This document shows positions 44,963 to 52,836 of a stretch of 64,000 nucleotides of DNA, in pieces. This DNA is from Limiplasma sp034927815 (GTDB lineage: Bacteria > Bacillota > Clostridia > Christensenellales > Aristaeellaceae), in the NCBI GenBank assembly GCA_034927815.1, contig JAYFPK010000020.1, positions 62,001 through 126,000 of the forward strand. The letters are read 5' to 3'. The notes under the pieces are model-generated. The model did no database searches. It had not been told where the DNA came from and saw only the letters and a program-made list of their open reading frames with translations. Within the stretch, counting starts at the first letter, position 1; each line of letters opens with the position of its first letter. Made by a program: the position numbers and the translations under genes.

Positions 44963-45778
44963 ATGGGCCTTCTGATTTTTGTGCTGATTCTGGGAGCGGT
45001 ATATCTTTGGTTCATCGGCTCCTATCCCCGCAGGCCCGAGAGCGCGGCGTTTTTGGTGGGCAAGCTCTACGCCCACCGGGGGCTGCACGACGGCAATGAC
45101 CGGGTGGTGGAAAACAGCCTGGAGGCCTTCCGCCTGGCGGTGGAAGAGGGCTACGGCATTGAGCTGGATGTGCAGCCCACCCGGGACGGGAGGCTGGCGG
45201 TCTTCCATGACGATTCCCTGAAACGGCTTTGCGGCGGGGATGTGCGGATTCGGGACCTCACCTGGGAGGAGCTGGAGGCCTATCCCCTCCCGGATGGAAG
45301 CCGGATTCCGTTGTTTCAGGAAGTGCTGGATTTGGTGGCGGGCAAGGTTCCCCTGATCGTGGAAATCAAGCACTATGGCGATGCCCGGCGAAATGCGCGA
45401 CTGGCCCTGGAGGCCCTCAAGGCGTATGCAGGCCCTTACTGCGTGGAATCCTTTCATCCCCTGGCGCTGTGGCATTTCCGCTTTCACGCGCCCCACATCC
45501 TGCGGGGGCAGCTGGCCAGCGGCGGGAAGCGGGAGGGCGAGGCCAGCTCCCTGGAGCATTTTGCCATGAAATACTTGCTGGTGAACTGGATTGGCCGCCC
45601 GCATTTTGTGGCATACTCCAGTGCCAGTGACCATAACCTCTCCGTGTGGTTGCACAAATTCCTTTGGTTCCGGCAGACGCTGCTGGTGGCCTGGACCATC
45701 CGGGACCAGGCTGCCCTGGACCGGGCACGGCGGCATTATCAGATGTTTATTTTCGAAGGCTTTCGCCCTGATCATTGA
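44963..45778 (+). CDS. Membrane-anchored glycerophosphodiester phosphodiesterase
   Basis: A 271-residue GDPD. ATG 44963 follows the MFS stop by 2 bases with GGGGGATG upstream. A short N-terminal helix (LLIFVLILGAVYLWFIGSYP) anchors it. The catalytic TIM barrel shows LYAHRGLHDGNDRVVENSLEAF, GIELDVQPTRDGRLAVFHDDSLKRLC and the later VEIKHYGD. His, Glu and Asp residues for metal binding are in place. It releases glycerol-3-phosphate from lipid headgroups or glycerophosphodiesters. Its stop codon overlaps the -35 of the next promoter. Confidence 0.92.
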   Translation: MGLLIFVLILGAVYLWFIGSYPRRPESAAFLVGKLYAHRGLHDGNDRVVENSLEAFRLAVEEGYGIELDVQPTRDGRLAVFHDDSLKRLCGGDVRIRDLTWEELEAYPLPDGSRIPLFQEVLDLVAGKVPLIVEIKHYGDARRNARLALEALKAYAGPYCVESFHPLALWHFRFHAPHILRGQLASGGKREGEASSLEHFAMKYLLVNWIGRPHFVAYSSASDHNLSVWLHKFLWFRQTLLVAWTIRDQAALDRARRHYQMFIFEGFRPDH

Positions 45779-45803
45779 CAACGAGGGGGTGGATGGGTAT
45801 AAT
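45775..45803 (+). promoter_or_regulatory. Consensus promoter of greA-lysS
   Basis: TTGACA (45775-45780), 17-bp spacer, TATAAT (45798-45803), an exact consensus. Confidence 0.9.
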
Positions 45804-45999
45804 ACATCGGTAACTTCGTAAAATCGTGCGGCCGGCAAGGCCCGGCGATGGCACGCTTGTTGCAGTTTGCACCGCAAAACCCGTTTTGGCGGGGATACGG
45901 TGCATATCTGCTATATAGGCGTAGCGCGCATTCTTTTGGCGGGTGCAGGCCCGCGTCCCAAAGATAAGTAATTTTTCAAGAGCGAAAGGGGATACCATC
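45804..45999 (+). promoter_or_regulatory. Long structured leader of greA-lysS
   Basis: A leader of about 190 nt with at least three helices. GCCGG/CCCGGC comes first (about 45831-45846). TGCACCG (45868-45874) pairs with CGGTGCA (45898-45904) around CAAAA/TTTTG. TCTTT (45932-45936) pairs with AAAGA (45960-45964) around GCGGG/CCCGC. I do not recognise a riboswitch or T-box. Such length before greA suggests control. Confidence 0.45.
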
Positions 46000-46482
46000 A
46001 TGCCGGAGCAGGAAAAGAAAGTTGTTTTGACCCGAGAGGGCTTTGCGAAGCTGGAGAAGGAATTGGAATACTATACCAGCGTGCGGCGCAACGAGATCGC
46101 GGAGCAGATCGCTGTGGCCCGCGGCTTTGGCGATTTAAGCGAGAACGCCGAGTATGACGAGGCCAAGAACGAGCAGAGCCGCATCGAGGCCAAGATCATC
46201 GAGATGGAGAACACGCTGCGCAACTGCATCGTGGTGGAGGACGACGAGGTCAGCACCGAGGCCGTAGGGGTGGGCAACACCGTACGGGTGACGAACCTCA
46301 CCATGAAGATCCCCCAGACCTTCACCATCGTGGGCACCAACGAAACAGATCCCAAGGCCATGAAGATCAGCCTGGACAGCCCCATCGGCGCGGCTTTGCT
46401 GGGCAAGCGGGTGGGCCAGAGCGTTACGGTTGACATTCCCGCCGGCAGCCTTGAGCTGCGGGTGGAGGAAATTTCCCGGTAA
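46000..46482 (+). CDS. greA: Transcription elongation factor GreA
   Basis: A 160-residue GreA that rescues backtracked RNA polymerase by stimulating RNA cleavage. ATG 46000 follows AAAGGGG; the longer frame adds 19 residues without a site. The coiled-coil tip has the conserved acidic residues (RGFGDLSENAEYDEAKNEQS), and the C-terminal FKBP-like domain reads NTVRVTNLTMK and ends VDIPAGSLELRVEEISR. lysS follows 29 bases downstream, a common pairing in Firmicutes. Confidence 0.97.
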   Translation: MPEQEKKVVLTREGFAKLEKELEYYTSVRRNEIAEQIAVARGFGDLSENAEYDEAKNEQSRIEAKIIEMENTLRNCIVVEDDEVSTEAVGVGNTVRVTNLTMKIPQTFTIVGTNETDPKAMKISLDSPIGAALLGKRVGQSVTVDIPAGSLELRVEEISR

Positions 46483-46511
46483 GACCGGCCATCACAAAAG
46501 GAGGCGGACGA

Positions 46512-48029
46512 ATGACCATGGACCAACATCCCATCCCCGAAGCGGAGAGCCGTCCGGAGTTGACGGCCCAGCAGCTCGGCGAGCAGGAGGGCATTCGCCG
46601 CCAGAAGCTTCAAAAATTGGTGGAGGCGGGGAAGGACCCCTATACCATCACCCGTTTTGACGCCAGCCATCACAGCCAGGTGATTTTCGACGGGTTTGAC
46701 GCTTTGGAGGGACAGGCCGTTACCCTGGCGGGCCGCATGGTCAGCAAGCGGGTGATGGGCAAAGCCTCCTTCGCCCACCTGCTGGATGGAGAGGGTACCA
46801 TTCAAATCTATGTGAAGCGGGACGACCTGGGGGACGAGCCCTACGCCGCCTTCAAGGACATGGACCTGGGGGATGTGCTGGGGGTACGGGGCGTGGTGTT
46901 CCGCACCCAAAAGGGCGAGGTCAGCGTCCATGCCCAGGAGATCACGCTGCTGTCCAAGTGCCTGAAAGTGCTCCCAGAGAAGTACCACGGCCTCAAGGAC
47001 CCGGATTTGCGCTACCGCCAGCGGTATGTGGATATGATCGTCAATCCCGAGGTGCGGGACACCTTCCGCAAGCGCAGCCGGATCATCGCCGCAGTGCGGG
47101 AGTTTTTGGACGGCCGGGGCTTTTTGGAGGTGGACACCCCCGTGCTCCATACCCTGGAGATCGGCGCGGCGGCCCGTACCTTCAAGACCCACCACAACGC
47201 CCTGGACATCGACATGTTCCTGCGCATTGAAACCGAGCTGTACCTCAAGCGCCTCATCGTGGGCGGGTTTGAGAAGGTGTACGAGGTGGGCCGCCTCTTC
47301 CGCAACGAGGGCATGGACGCCACCCACAACCCGGAGTTCACCAGCGTGGAGACCTACCAGGCCTATGCCGATTACAACGACGTCATGGAGATGGTGGAGG
47401 AGCTGTATGCGGTCGTGGCCCAAAAGGTCTGCGGAAGCACCTGCGTGCCCAGCGAGGGCCATGATATCGAGCTGAAAGCCCCCTGGAAGCGCATTACCAT
47501 GGCCCAGGCCGTGAAGGACGCCTGCGGCGTGGATTGGGCGGAGTGGCAAAGCGATGAGCAGGCGCGCTCCGCTTTGGCGGCCATGGACGTGCATGTGGAC
47601 AAGACCGCCAAGCGGGGGGACTGCCTGGCCGCCCTTTTTGACGAGTATGTGGAGGCCACGCTGATCCAGCCCACCTTCATCATCGACTATCCCGTGGACA
47701 TCTCCCCCCTGGCCAAGCGCAAGCCGGAGAACCCGCAGCTCACCGAGCGCTTTGAGTTTTTCATCTGCGGCCACGAAATGGGCAACGCCTTCTCCGAGCT
47801 CAACGACCCCCTGGACCAGCGCCGCCGCTTTGAGGAACAGGTAAGGCTCCGCCAGAGCCAGGGGATTACCACCGCCAAGGTGGACGAGGATTTCCTGAAC
47901 GCTTTGGAGCACGGCATGCCTCCCACGGGGGGCCTGGGCTTCGGCATCGACCGGATGATCATGCTGCTGACCGACAACGCCTCCATCCGGGATGTGTTGC
48001 TGTTCCCCACCATGAAACCCAGGGACTGA
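46512..48029 (+). CDS. lysS: Lysyl-tRNA synthetase (class II)
   Basis: A 505-residue class II LysRS. The N-terminal OB-fold (ALEGQAVTLAGRMVSKRVMG) binds the anticodon. Motif 1 lies near PVLHTLEIGAAARTF (this region departs from the usual PIAGGAAARPF), motif 2 is YLKRLIVGGFEKVYEVGRLFRNEGMDATHNPEFT, and motif 3 is GLGFGIDRMIMLLTDN. AAAGGAGG lies before the ATG at 46512. It is in one unit with greA. The altered motif-1 region does not look inactivating. Confidence 0.96.
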   Translation: MTMDQHPIPEAESRPELTAQQLGEQEGIRRQKLQKLVEAGKDPYTITRFDASHHSQVIFDGFDALEGQAVTLAGRMVSKRVMGKASFAHLLDGEGTIQIYVKRDDLGDEPYAAFKDMDLGDVLGVRGVVFRTQKGEVSVHAQEITLLSKCLKVLPEKYHGLKDPDLRYRQRYVDMIVNPEVRDTFRKRSRIIAAVREFLDGRGFLEVDTPVLHTLEIGAAARTFKTHHNALDIDMFLRIETELYLKRLIVGGFEKVYEVGRLFRNEGMDATHNPEFTSVETYQAYADYNDVMEMVEELYAVVAQKVCGSTCVPSEGHDIELKAPWKRITMAQAVKDACGVDWAEWQSDEQARSALAAMDVHVDKTAKRGDCLAALFDEYVEATLIQPTFIIDYPVDISPLAKRKPENPQLTERFEFFICGHEMGNAFSELNDPLDQRRRFEEQVRLRQSQGITTAKVDEDFLNALEHGMPPTGGLGFGIDRMIMLLTDNASIRDVLLFPTMKPRD

Positions 48030-48094
48030 CCAGTTTTTCAGGCGGGCCGCCCTTGGCGGCTTGCCTATTTTTTCAGGATACGGGGGGAGAGGCC

Positions 48095-48730
48095 ATGAAG
48101 CTGGACATGCCCATTACCGGGCGAAAGATCAAAAACCATTTTCAGTACTCCTTTTGGAAGTACGCCCTGCTGGTGATCCTGGCCGTTTTTGGCTGGAACC
48201 TGCTCTACACCACCACCCGCTACCGGGTGCCGGAGAACAAGAAGCTGGAGTTTTACGCAGACAGCGCTTTTTCGGTCCAGGGCACACAGGAGGCCATGGA
48301 CGCGCTGATGGCCGTTGTTCACAGGGATGTGGCGCCTGAAATGGAGGAGGTTTCCTACACCGCCCTCACCATGGACCAGGCCTACGGCGACATGCAGCTC
48401 ACCGTGTGGATCGGCGCGGGGCAGGGGGATGTGTACCTGCTGGGGAAAGAACGGTTTCAGCGCCTGGGGGGCGGCGGCGCCTTTGTGGACCTGCAGCCCT
48501 ATGTGGACAGCGGAGCCCTGGCGGTAGAAGGCGTTGATCTGGCAGCCGGCCGGGTGCGGGACGAGGAAACCGGCAAGACCATCCTGTACGGCATTCCCGC
48601 CGGCAGCCTCATCGGGCTGGAGGATTGCGGGGTCTACCCCAAGGATACGCTGCTGTCGGTGCTGGCCAGCAGCGGCAATCAGGAGGAATCCATCCGCCTG
48701 ATCAATTACCTGTTTGAGAATATGCGCTGA
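48095..48730 (+). CDS. Membrane-anchored extracellular protein of unknown function
   Basis: A 211-residue protein. ATG 48095 follows GGGGGGAG. One N-terminal helix (YALLVILAVFGWNLLYTTTR) is followed by an external domain of about 170 residues. The domain has a binding-protein feel (FYADSAFSVQGTQEAMDALM, ILYGIPAGSLIGLED), as in family 1 solute-binding folds, but is much shorter than a transport binding protein. It sits after lysS on the same strand and may be read through. Function unknown. Confidence 0.72.
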   Translation: MKLDMPITGRKIKNHFQYSFWKYALLVILAVFGWNLLYTTTRYRVPENKKLEFYADSAFSVQGTQEAMDALMAVVHRDVAPEMEEVSYTALTMDQAYGDMQLTVWIGAGQGDVYLLGKERFQRLGGGGAFVDLQPYVDSGALAVEGVDLAAGRVRDEETGKTILYGIPAGSLIGLEDCGVYPKDTLLSVLASSGNQEESIRLINYLFENMR

Positions 48731-48747
48731 AGGAAGGGGGGCGGGCC

Positions 48748-49386
48748 GTGGCTTGCGCCATCGACTTCAAGAAGCAGGATAAGCGGCTCTACATGCCCTC
48801 CACCACGCCGGGGCTGGTGGAGGTTCCCGCCATGCGCTTTCTGATGGTGGACGGGGAGGGGGACCCCAACACGGCCCAGGCCTATTCCGATGCCCTGGCG
48901 GCCCTGTACGCCCTTTCCTATACCATCAAAATGAGCAAAATGGGAGGCCGTCGGCCGGAGAACTACTTCGATTATGTGGTGCCGCCCCTGGAGGGCCTTT
49001 GGTGGACCCGGGACCGCCTCTATGACGGGCTGGAGAACCGGGACAAGTCCAAGTTTCTTTGGACCTCCATGATCCGCCAGCCGGATTTTGTGACCGCCGA
49101 AGTGCTAAAGGAGGCCAAGGCCGTGGCCGCCAAGAAGAAGCCGGAGGTGGACACCGGCTTGGTGCGCCTGGAGGATTTCACCGAAGGCCTGTGCGTTCAA
49201 ATCATGCACCTGGGCCCTTACGATGACGAGCCCGCCGCCATTCGACGGATGGAGGATTTCGCCTTGGCCCAAGGCTATCAGATCGATCTGTCCCCCAGCC
49301 GCAGGCACCATGAGATCTACCTGGGGGACCCCCGCAAGACCGCGCCGGAAAAGCTCAGGACCGTGATCCGGCATCCGGTGCGGTAG
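48748..49386 (+). CDS. GyrI-like small-molecule-binding protein, GTG start
   Basis: A 212-residue stand-alone GyrI-like domain protein. GTG 48748 has GGAAGGGGGG before it. The start DKRLYMPSTTPGLVEVPAMRFLMVDGEG is typical for this family, with the effector pocket region IRRMEDFALAQGYQIDLSPSRRHHEIYLGDP at the end. Relatives bind drugs or are hydrolases of SHV-like structure; some of this group have been reported to hydrolyse cyclopropanoid compounds. The HTH partner is not attached. It is 17 bases after the previous gene. Confidence 0.88.
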   Translation: MACAIDFKKQDKRLYMPSTTPGLVEVPAMRFLMVDGEGDPNTAQAYSDALAALYALSYTIKMSKMGGRRPENYFDYVVPPLEGLWWTRDRLYDGLENRDKSKFLWTSMIRQPDFVTAEVLKEAKAVAAKKKPEVDTGLVRLEDFTEGLCVQIMHLGPYDDEPAAIRRMEDFALAQGYQIDLSPSRRHHEIYLGDPRKTAPEKLRTVIRHPVR

Positions 49387-49480
49387 GCCCTCAAAGGGCA
49401 ACCTGGGGTTGCCCTGGCCGCCAATCCAGGTGGGTGGCGTTTGGCCGGGCGGTATGGTATGCTGCCCCTGAGGTGATGGC

Positions 49481-50164
49481 ATGAGCTTCGCGGACAATAT
49501 CAAACGGCACAGAAAGCGGCAAGGCCTCTCCCAGGAAGCGGTGGCGGAGGCCTTGCATCTTTCCCGGCAGGCCGTGGCCAAGTGGGAGAGCGGCGGGGGC
49601 GTCCCGGACATCGGGAATGCCCTGGCGCTGTCCCGGCTGCTTCGGTGCGGCCTGGACAGCCTCTTTGGGGAGGCGGGCTGCTGCGGGGAGTACAAGCCCC
49701 TTCCTTTTTCGGAGGACCAGCGGGAGCTGGTGGGTTTCCTGCTGCGGGCGGCCAAGGGCGCCTATGCGGGCAAGGGACCGGAAAGCCCGGCTTCCCGGCC
49801 CGGCTCTCATGACCTGCGCCATGAGGAAGGCCCTTGGCTGTACCTGGACACCTTTGTGGGCTCCCAGCGTTTTGCCGGGGAGGAAGCGGTGTGGCGGGAG
49901 GGAAAGCCCCGCTGGGCCATGAACTACTGCGGCCGAACGCTGGGGGAAGGCTTTTCCGGGGACTTTCTCAAGGAAGCGTTGCGCCTTCGCTGCGACACCT
50001 ATCCCTTTCGGGGCCCCGCGCTGCATGAAAACGGCCCCTATGTGTACCATCAGCATACCGCGGGGGATTTTGGGTGGTTCCAGGGGAGAGAGGAAATCTT
50101 CCTGGAGGGCGTAAAGGTCTATGAATGCGTGTTTCACGGGGGCGTGATCCAGGAGGCCCGCTAG
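49481..50164 (+). CDS. XRE-family regulator with DUF5680 domain
   Basis: A 227-residue regulator. Residues 1-65 are an XRE-type helix-turn-helix (FADNIKRHRKRQGLSQEAVAEALHL, AVAKWESGGGVPDIGNALAL). Residues about 110-225 form a DUF5680-type domain (YLDTFVGSQRFAGEEAVW, WAMNYCGRTLGEGF, YHQHTAGDFGWFQGREEI) that probably binds a ligand. AGGTG precedes the ATG. Targets are unknown. No operator is visible nearby. Confidence 0.85.
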   Translation: MSFADNIKRHRKRQGLSQEAVAEALHLSRQAVAKWESGGGVPDIGNALALSRLLRCGLDSLFGEAGCCGEYKPLPFSEDQRELVGFLLRAAKGAYAGKGPESPASRPGSHDLRHEEGPWLYLDTFVGSQRFAGEEAVWREGKPRWAMNYCGRTLGEGFSGDFLKEALRLRCDTYPFRGPALHENGPYVYHQHTAGDFGWFQGREEIFLEGVKVYECVFHGGVIQEAR

Positions 50165-50276
50165 GGCCATGCCTCCGCTGTTTTCACACCCTTGCCACAA
50201 TTTTGCATAAACTCCTTTTATCTGGGGAACGCTGGGCCATGGGACGAATTCCCATTTCCGGAAAGGAGTTTGACAG

Positions 50277-50462
50277 ATGAAACAACAACAATGCCTGCTT
50301 TGCGGGCAGGAATATTCCACTGGGCTGAACGTGATGGGCTGTCTGCTGTGCTTCCCTTGCGAGCGTAAGCTGCTTTCGGCCACGGCCGCGGAGATCAACA
50401 GGCGAAAAAGGCTGAACCTGCTGCGGCTGTACACGGGGCAAAGGGCCAGAGCCGTGAAATAG
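50277..50462 (+). CDS. Gin/CsfB-type anti-sigma-G factor
   Basis: A 61-residue protein resembling Gin (CsfB), the zinc-binding inhibitor of sigma-G and sigma-E in spore formers. The cysteine pattern is CLLCG at residues 6-10 and CLLC...CE around 22-30, followed by a basic helix (INRRKRLNLLRLYTGQRARA). GGAAAGGAG precedes the ATG. The gene supports a sporulating Firmicute. The match is by motif only, but the spacing is right. Confidence 0.72.
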   Translation: MKQQQCLLCGQEYSTGLNVMGCLLCFPCERKLLSATAAEINRRKRLNLLRLYTGQRARAVK

Positions 50463-50661
50463 CAAAAGAGCCGGGAACCCGGCAGCATACGGGATTTGCA
50501 TTTATCATTGGAGGGTTTCCCGGCATAGAAGCCTCCTGTTTGGGCCATCTTTTGAACTTGCTTTGGATGGATTGCTCCGCGAGCCTTGCGTGAGGACGCG
50601 GGGCTTTTTGCGCGCGCTGTAAAGAAAAGGGAAAGAAAGAGCAAAGAAAGGCTTGCCAGCC

Positions 50662-50690
50662 TTGCATTGCCGTCATAATTCATGTATACT
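50662..50690 (+). promoter_or_regulatory. Promoter of HPr-like gene
   Basis: TTGCAT (50662-50667), 17-bp spacer, TATACT (50685-50690). Confidence 0.7.
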
Positions 50691-50723
50691 ATATTTGGTA
50701 ATAAAGGAAAGGAGGCGAACCTA

Positions 50724-50951
50724 ATGAAGTCTGTCAGCATCAAGCTCAGCTTGGCGGAGAATGTGAAGGCCTTTGTCAACATCGTGAACCGCTATCCCTA
50801 TGATGTGGACCTCCGCGCAGGCCGGCATGTGGTGGATGCGAAGTCCATTCTGGGCATTTTCAGCCTGGACCTGAGCAAGCCCATCACCATGGAGATCTAT
50901 AGCGACAGCTGCGACGATCTTCTCGCCGACGTGAAGCCTTTCATGGTGTAA
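50724..50951 (+). CDS. HPr-like protein lacking the catalytic histidine
   Basis: A 75-residue HPr-fold protein. ATG 50724 follows AAAGGAGG; the longer frame has no site. The second half keeps the serine-46 region of HPr (VDAKSILGIFSLDLSKPI), while the first active-site segment, normally GxHARPA, is replaced by ENVKAFVNIVNRY, so the PTS phosphate acceptor is absent. It is therefore more likely a regulatory or Crh-like protein than a PTS carrier. It has its own promoter and is followed by two hairpins. Confidence 0.82.
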   Translation: MKSVSIKLSLAENVKAFVNIVNRYPYDVDLRAGRHVVDAKSILGIFSLDLSKPITMEIYSDSCDDLLADVKPFMV

Positions 50952-51002
50952 GGGCTCCCAAGCCCTCATCCGCCATCGAAATCATTCTCTTGGCATTCCC
51001 AC

Positions 51003-51049
51003 ATGCGGCCTAGCCGCATCTTCGGGGGCAAAGCAACCGCTTTGCCCCC
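51003..51049 (+). terminator. Tandem hairpins after HPr-like gene
   Basis: ATGCGGC-CTA-GCCGCAT (51003-51019) is followed by GGGGGCAAAGC-AACC-GCTTTGCCCCC (51024-51049) and a short TCTT. The second is a probable terminator. Confidence 0.65.
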
Positions 51050-51076
51050 TCTTCAACCCCAATCCAGGAGGTACCC

Positions 51077-51859
51077 ATGCCGCTGACCTTGCCCAAGCGA
51101 AAGGTGTCCGACGCGGAAAACAAGCTGCGGCTTTTGTGCTGCGTGGACGCCCTGGGCGCTGTGACGCCCGCGCAGCTCTGGCCCTTTGTGGCCTCTTTGG
51201 AGCTGATGGAATACCTGCCCATGCAGCTCTTGCTCCATGAGCTGCTGGAGGTAGGCGAAGTGGAGGAGGGGACTTTGGCCCTGTCCCAGCAGCTTTTTCT
51301 GACGGAAAAGGGCCGCAAGGCCCTGGGGCTGTTCAATGGGCGGATCATGGACAGCGACCGCCGCCGCATCCGGGCCGCCGCCGCTCCCTACCGGGCCCAG
51401 CTTCGGCAGAAGGCCCAGGTCCGGGCGGTGTATGAAAGCGCTCAGGCGGGGGAGTACCGGGTGTTGCTCAGCCTCCAGGAGGGGGAATTGCCCCTGTTTG
51501 CCCTGCGCCTGTCCACGCCCCACAGGGACGTTGCCGCCCAGGCCCTGGCGCGGTTTGAAGGGCAGGCGGCCGCCCTGTTGGCCTACGTATATAGCCTTGG
51601 GGAGCGGGAGGAGCGGGTTTCATCCCCCCAGCCCCCAGCCCCCGGCTTGCCGCTCCCCAGCCTGCAAAGCCACAGCCGCCACGAACACACGGTCACGGCC
51701 CTCCTCCCCCATCCCCGGGGAGAGATGACCCTCTCCTTGCTGCTGCCGGAGCTGTTTGCCGCCCAGGCCTACCAGCGGATGCTGGCAAGCCCCGGGGTAG
51801 CTAACGCGGCGGCGGAGCGGATGATGGTGTTGCTTTGCGGGGAAAAAGAGGAGCGGTAA
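51077..51859 (+). CDS. DUF4364 family protein
   Basis: A 260-residue protein of the DUF4364 type found in Clostridia. The N-terminal region is winged-helix-like: DAENKLRLLCCVDALGAVTP, LMEYLPMQLLLHELLEVGEV and LSQQLFLTEKGRKALGLF. It may bind DNA or RNA. A long Pro-rich linker (SSPQPPAPGLPLPSLQ) splits the later part. AGGAGG precedes the ATG. Function unknown, but the lineage signal is useful. Confidence 0.8.
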   Translation: MPLTLPKRKVSDAENKLRLLCCVDALGAVTPAQLWPFVASLELMEYLPMQLLLHELLEVGEVEEGTLALSQQLFLTEKGRKALGLFNGRIMDSDRRRIRAAAAPYRAQLRQKAQVRAVYESAQAGEYRVLLSLQEGELPLFALRLSTPHRDVAAQALARFEGQAAALLAYVYSLGEREERVSSPQPPAPGLPLPSLQSHSRHEHTVTALLPHPRGEMTLSLLLPELFAAQAYQRMLASPGVANAAAERMMVLLCGEKEER

Positions 51860-51882
51860 GCTCCTTTTTCCCTGGGAAGGTT

Positions 51883-52374
51883 TTATTTCACCCCCAGCCA
51901 GCTCCGGTAGCGGGCGGGGGGATAGGTCCTGCGGATCATGTCCACCAGAAAGCGGAACTCCTCCTCTGTAAAGAAGGAGGCGTATTTTTGATAGAGCACC
52001 CGCATGGCGGACAGGCTTTCCACCCGCAGGGCGTAGTCGTTGAGCTTGACGAAGTTCATGGAAAAAGGGGTCAGCCTGTCAAACAGAACCCCCATGACGT
52101 CGTCGGTGAGGGCCGCCAGGTCCTGGAGGCTGAGGCGGACGGTGCGGTAATTGTCCAGCATCACCCGCATGGCGCCCCCGGTGAGGCGGTTAAGCCGGGT
52201 GAGAATGAAGGGCCCCAGTTCCTCATGGAGGCTCTCCAGGGTTTGGCGGTAGGGAGCGTATTCCCGAAGCTTGTCGGCAATCTCCTCAGCCAGAGAATTG
52301 GAGGACAAAAACATGGTGCCGAGCCAAGGGCGCAGCACGCGCTCCACATCCGCCAATTGAATGGGTACTGCCAA
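51883..52374 (-). CDS. Helical protein of unknown function, TTG start
   Basis: A 163-residue all-helical protein. It starts at TTG 52374, with AGGAGG 8 bases before it. There is no signal peptide, membrane span or cysteine cluster. Characteristic stretches are EEIADKLREYAPYRQTLESL, LNDYALRVESLSAMRVLYQK and DMIRRTYPPARYRSWLG. I do not recognise a family. It is convergent with the DUF4364 gene and divergent from dnaA, so it shares the dnaA upstream region. Confidence 0.7.
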   Translation of the reverse strand: MAVPIQLADVERVLRPWLGTMFLSSNSLAEEIADKLREYAPYRQTLESLHEELGPFILTRLNRLTGGAMRVMLDNYRTVRLSLQDLAALTDDVMGVLFDRLTPFSMNFVKLNDYALRVESLSAMRVLYQKYASFFTEEEFRFLVDMIRRTYPPARYRSWLGVK

Positions 52375-52493
52375 GGCGACTTCCTCCTACATAATGGGCG
52401 GACAGACCGCCCCGGCCTTTCCATCCCCTTGTGAGAATATTTCTACGAAGTTTGTCGTTTCCCTTGTTTTGGGAAAACAAAAAAAGTTCTGGG

Positions 52494-52552
52494 CCCCGGC
52501 CGGGGCATAAAATGCATATCCCCGGGGTATAAATGGTATATATATGCATTTT
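52494..52552. repeat. AT-rich and palindromic part of the dnaA upstream region
   Basis: CCCCGGCCGGGG (about 52495-52506) is followed by AAAATGCATAT (52509-52519) and its complement ATATGCATTTT (52542-52552), with CCCCGGGG and TATATATA between. It could be an unwinding element or a site for a protein. Confidence 0.4.
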
Positions 52553-52664
52553 TATTTTGTCAAGGTCCAGTGGTAGTGTCTCGGGGCCGGGTCTCCACTA
52601 CGGATAGACGGAACAAGTTTTCGACATGCTCGGGTCTATGCATTCGGAGGGCTATGGAAAACCC

Positions 52665-52693
52665 TTGTCAAAATATCCACCATCTGCTATGAT
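52665..52693 (+). promoter_or_regulatory. Promoter of dnaA
   Basis: TTGTCA (52665-52670), 17-bp spacer, TATGAT (52688-52693). DnaA boxes lie in the leader directly after it, which allows autorepression. Confidence 0.75.
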
Positions 52694-52722
52694 TAGTGAG
52701 CTATCTCCCCAAGGGGGACAAG

Positions 52723-52814
52723 TTTTCCACATTCAGTTTTCCACATCCCAGGCTGCTCATCCCAGGTTGGGTGTGTGATAGCGCATATCAATAATAGAAT
52801 GCATATTATACACA
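52723..52814 (+). promoter_or_regulatory. DnaA boxes, possible oriC part
   Basis: TTTTCCACA occurs at 52723-52731 and 52737-52745, and TTATACACA (a full match to TTATNCACA) at 52806-52814. All are on the plus strand upstream of dnaA. Three boxes beside an AT-rich palindromic stretch suggest a replication origin or at least a dnaA control region. GC skew of the genome would decide. Confidence 0.6.
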
Positions 52815-52836
52815 TGCCGGAAAGGTTGACAGCTTG

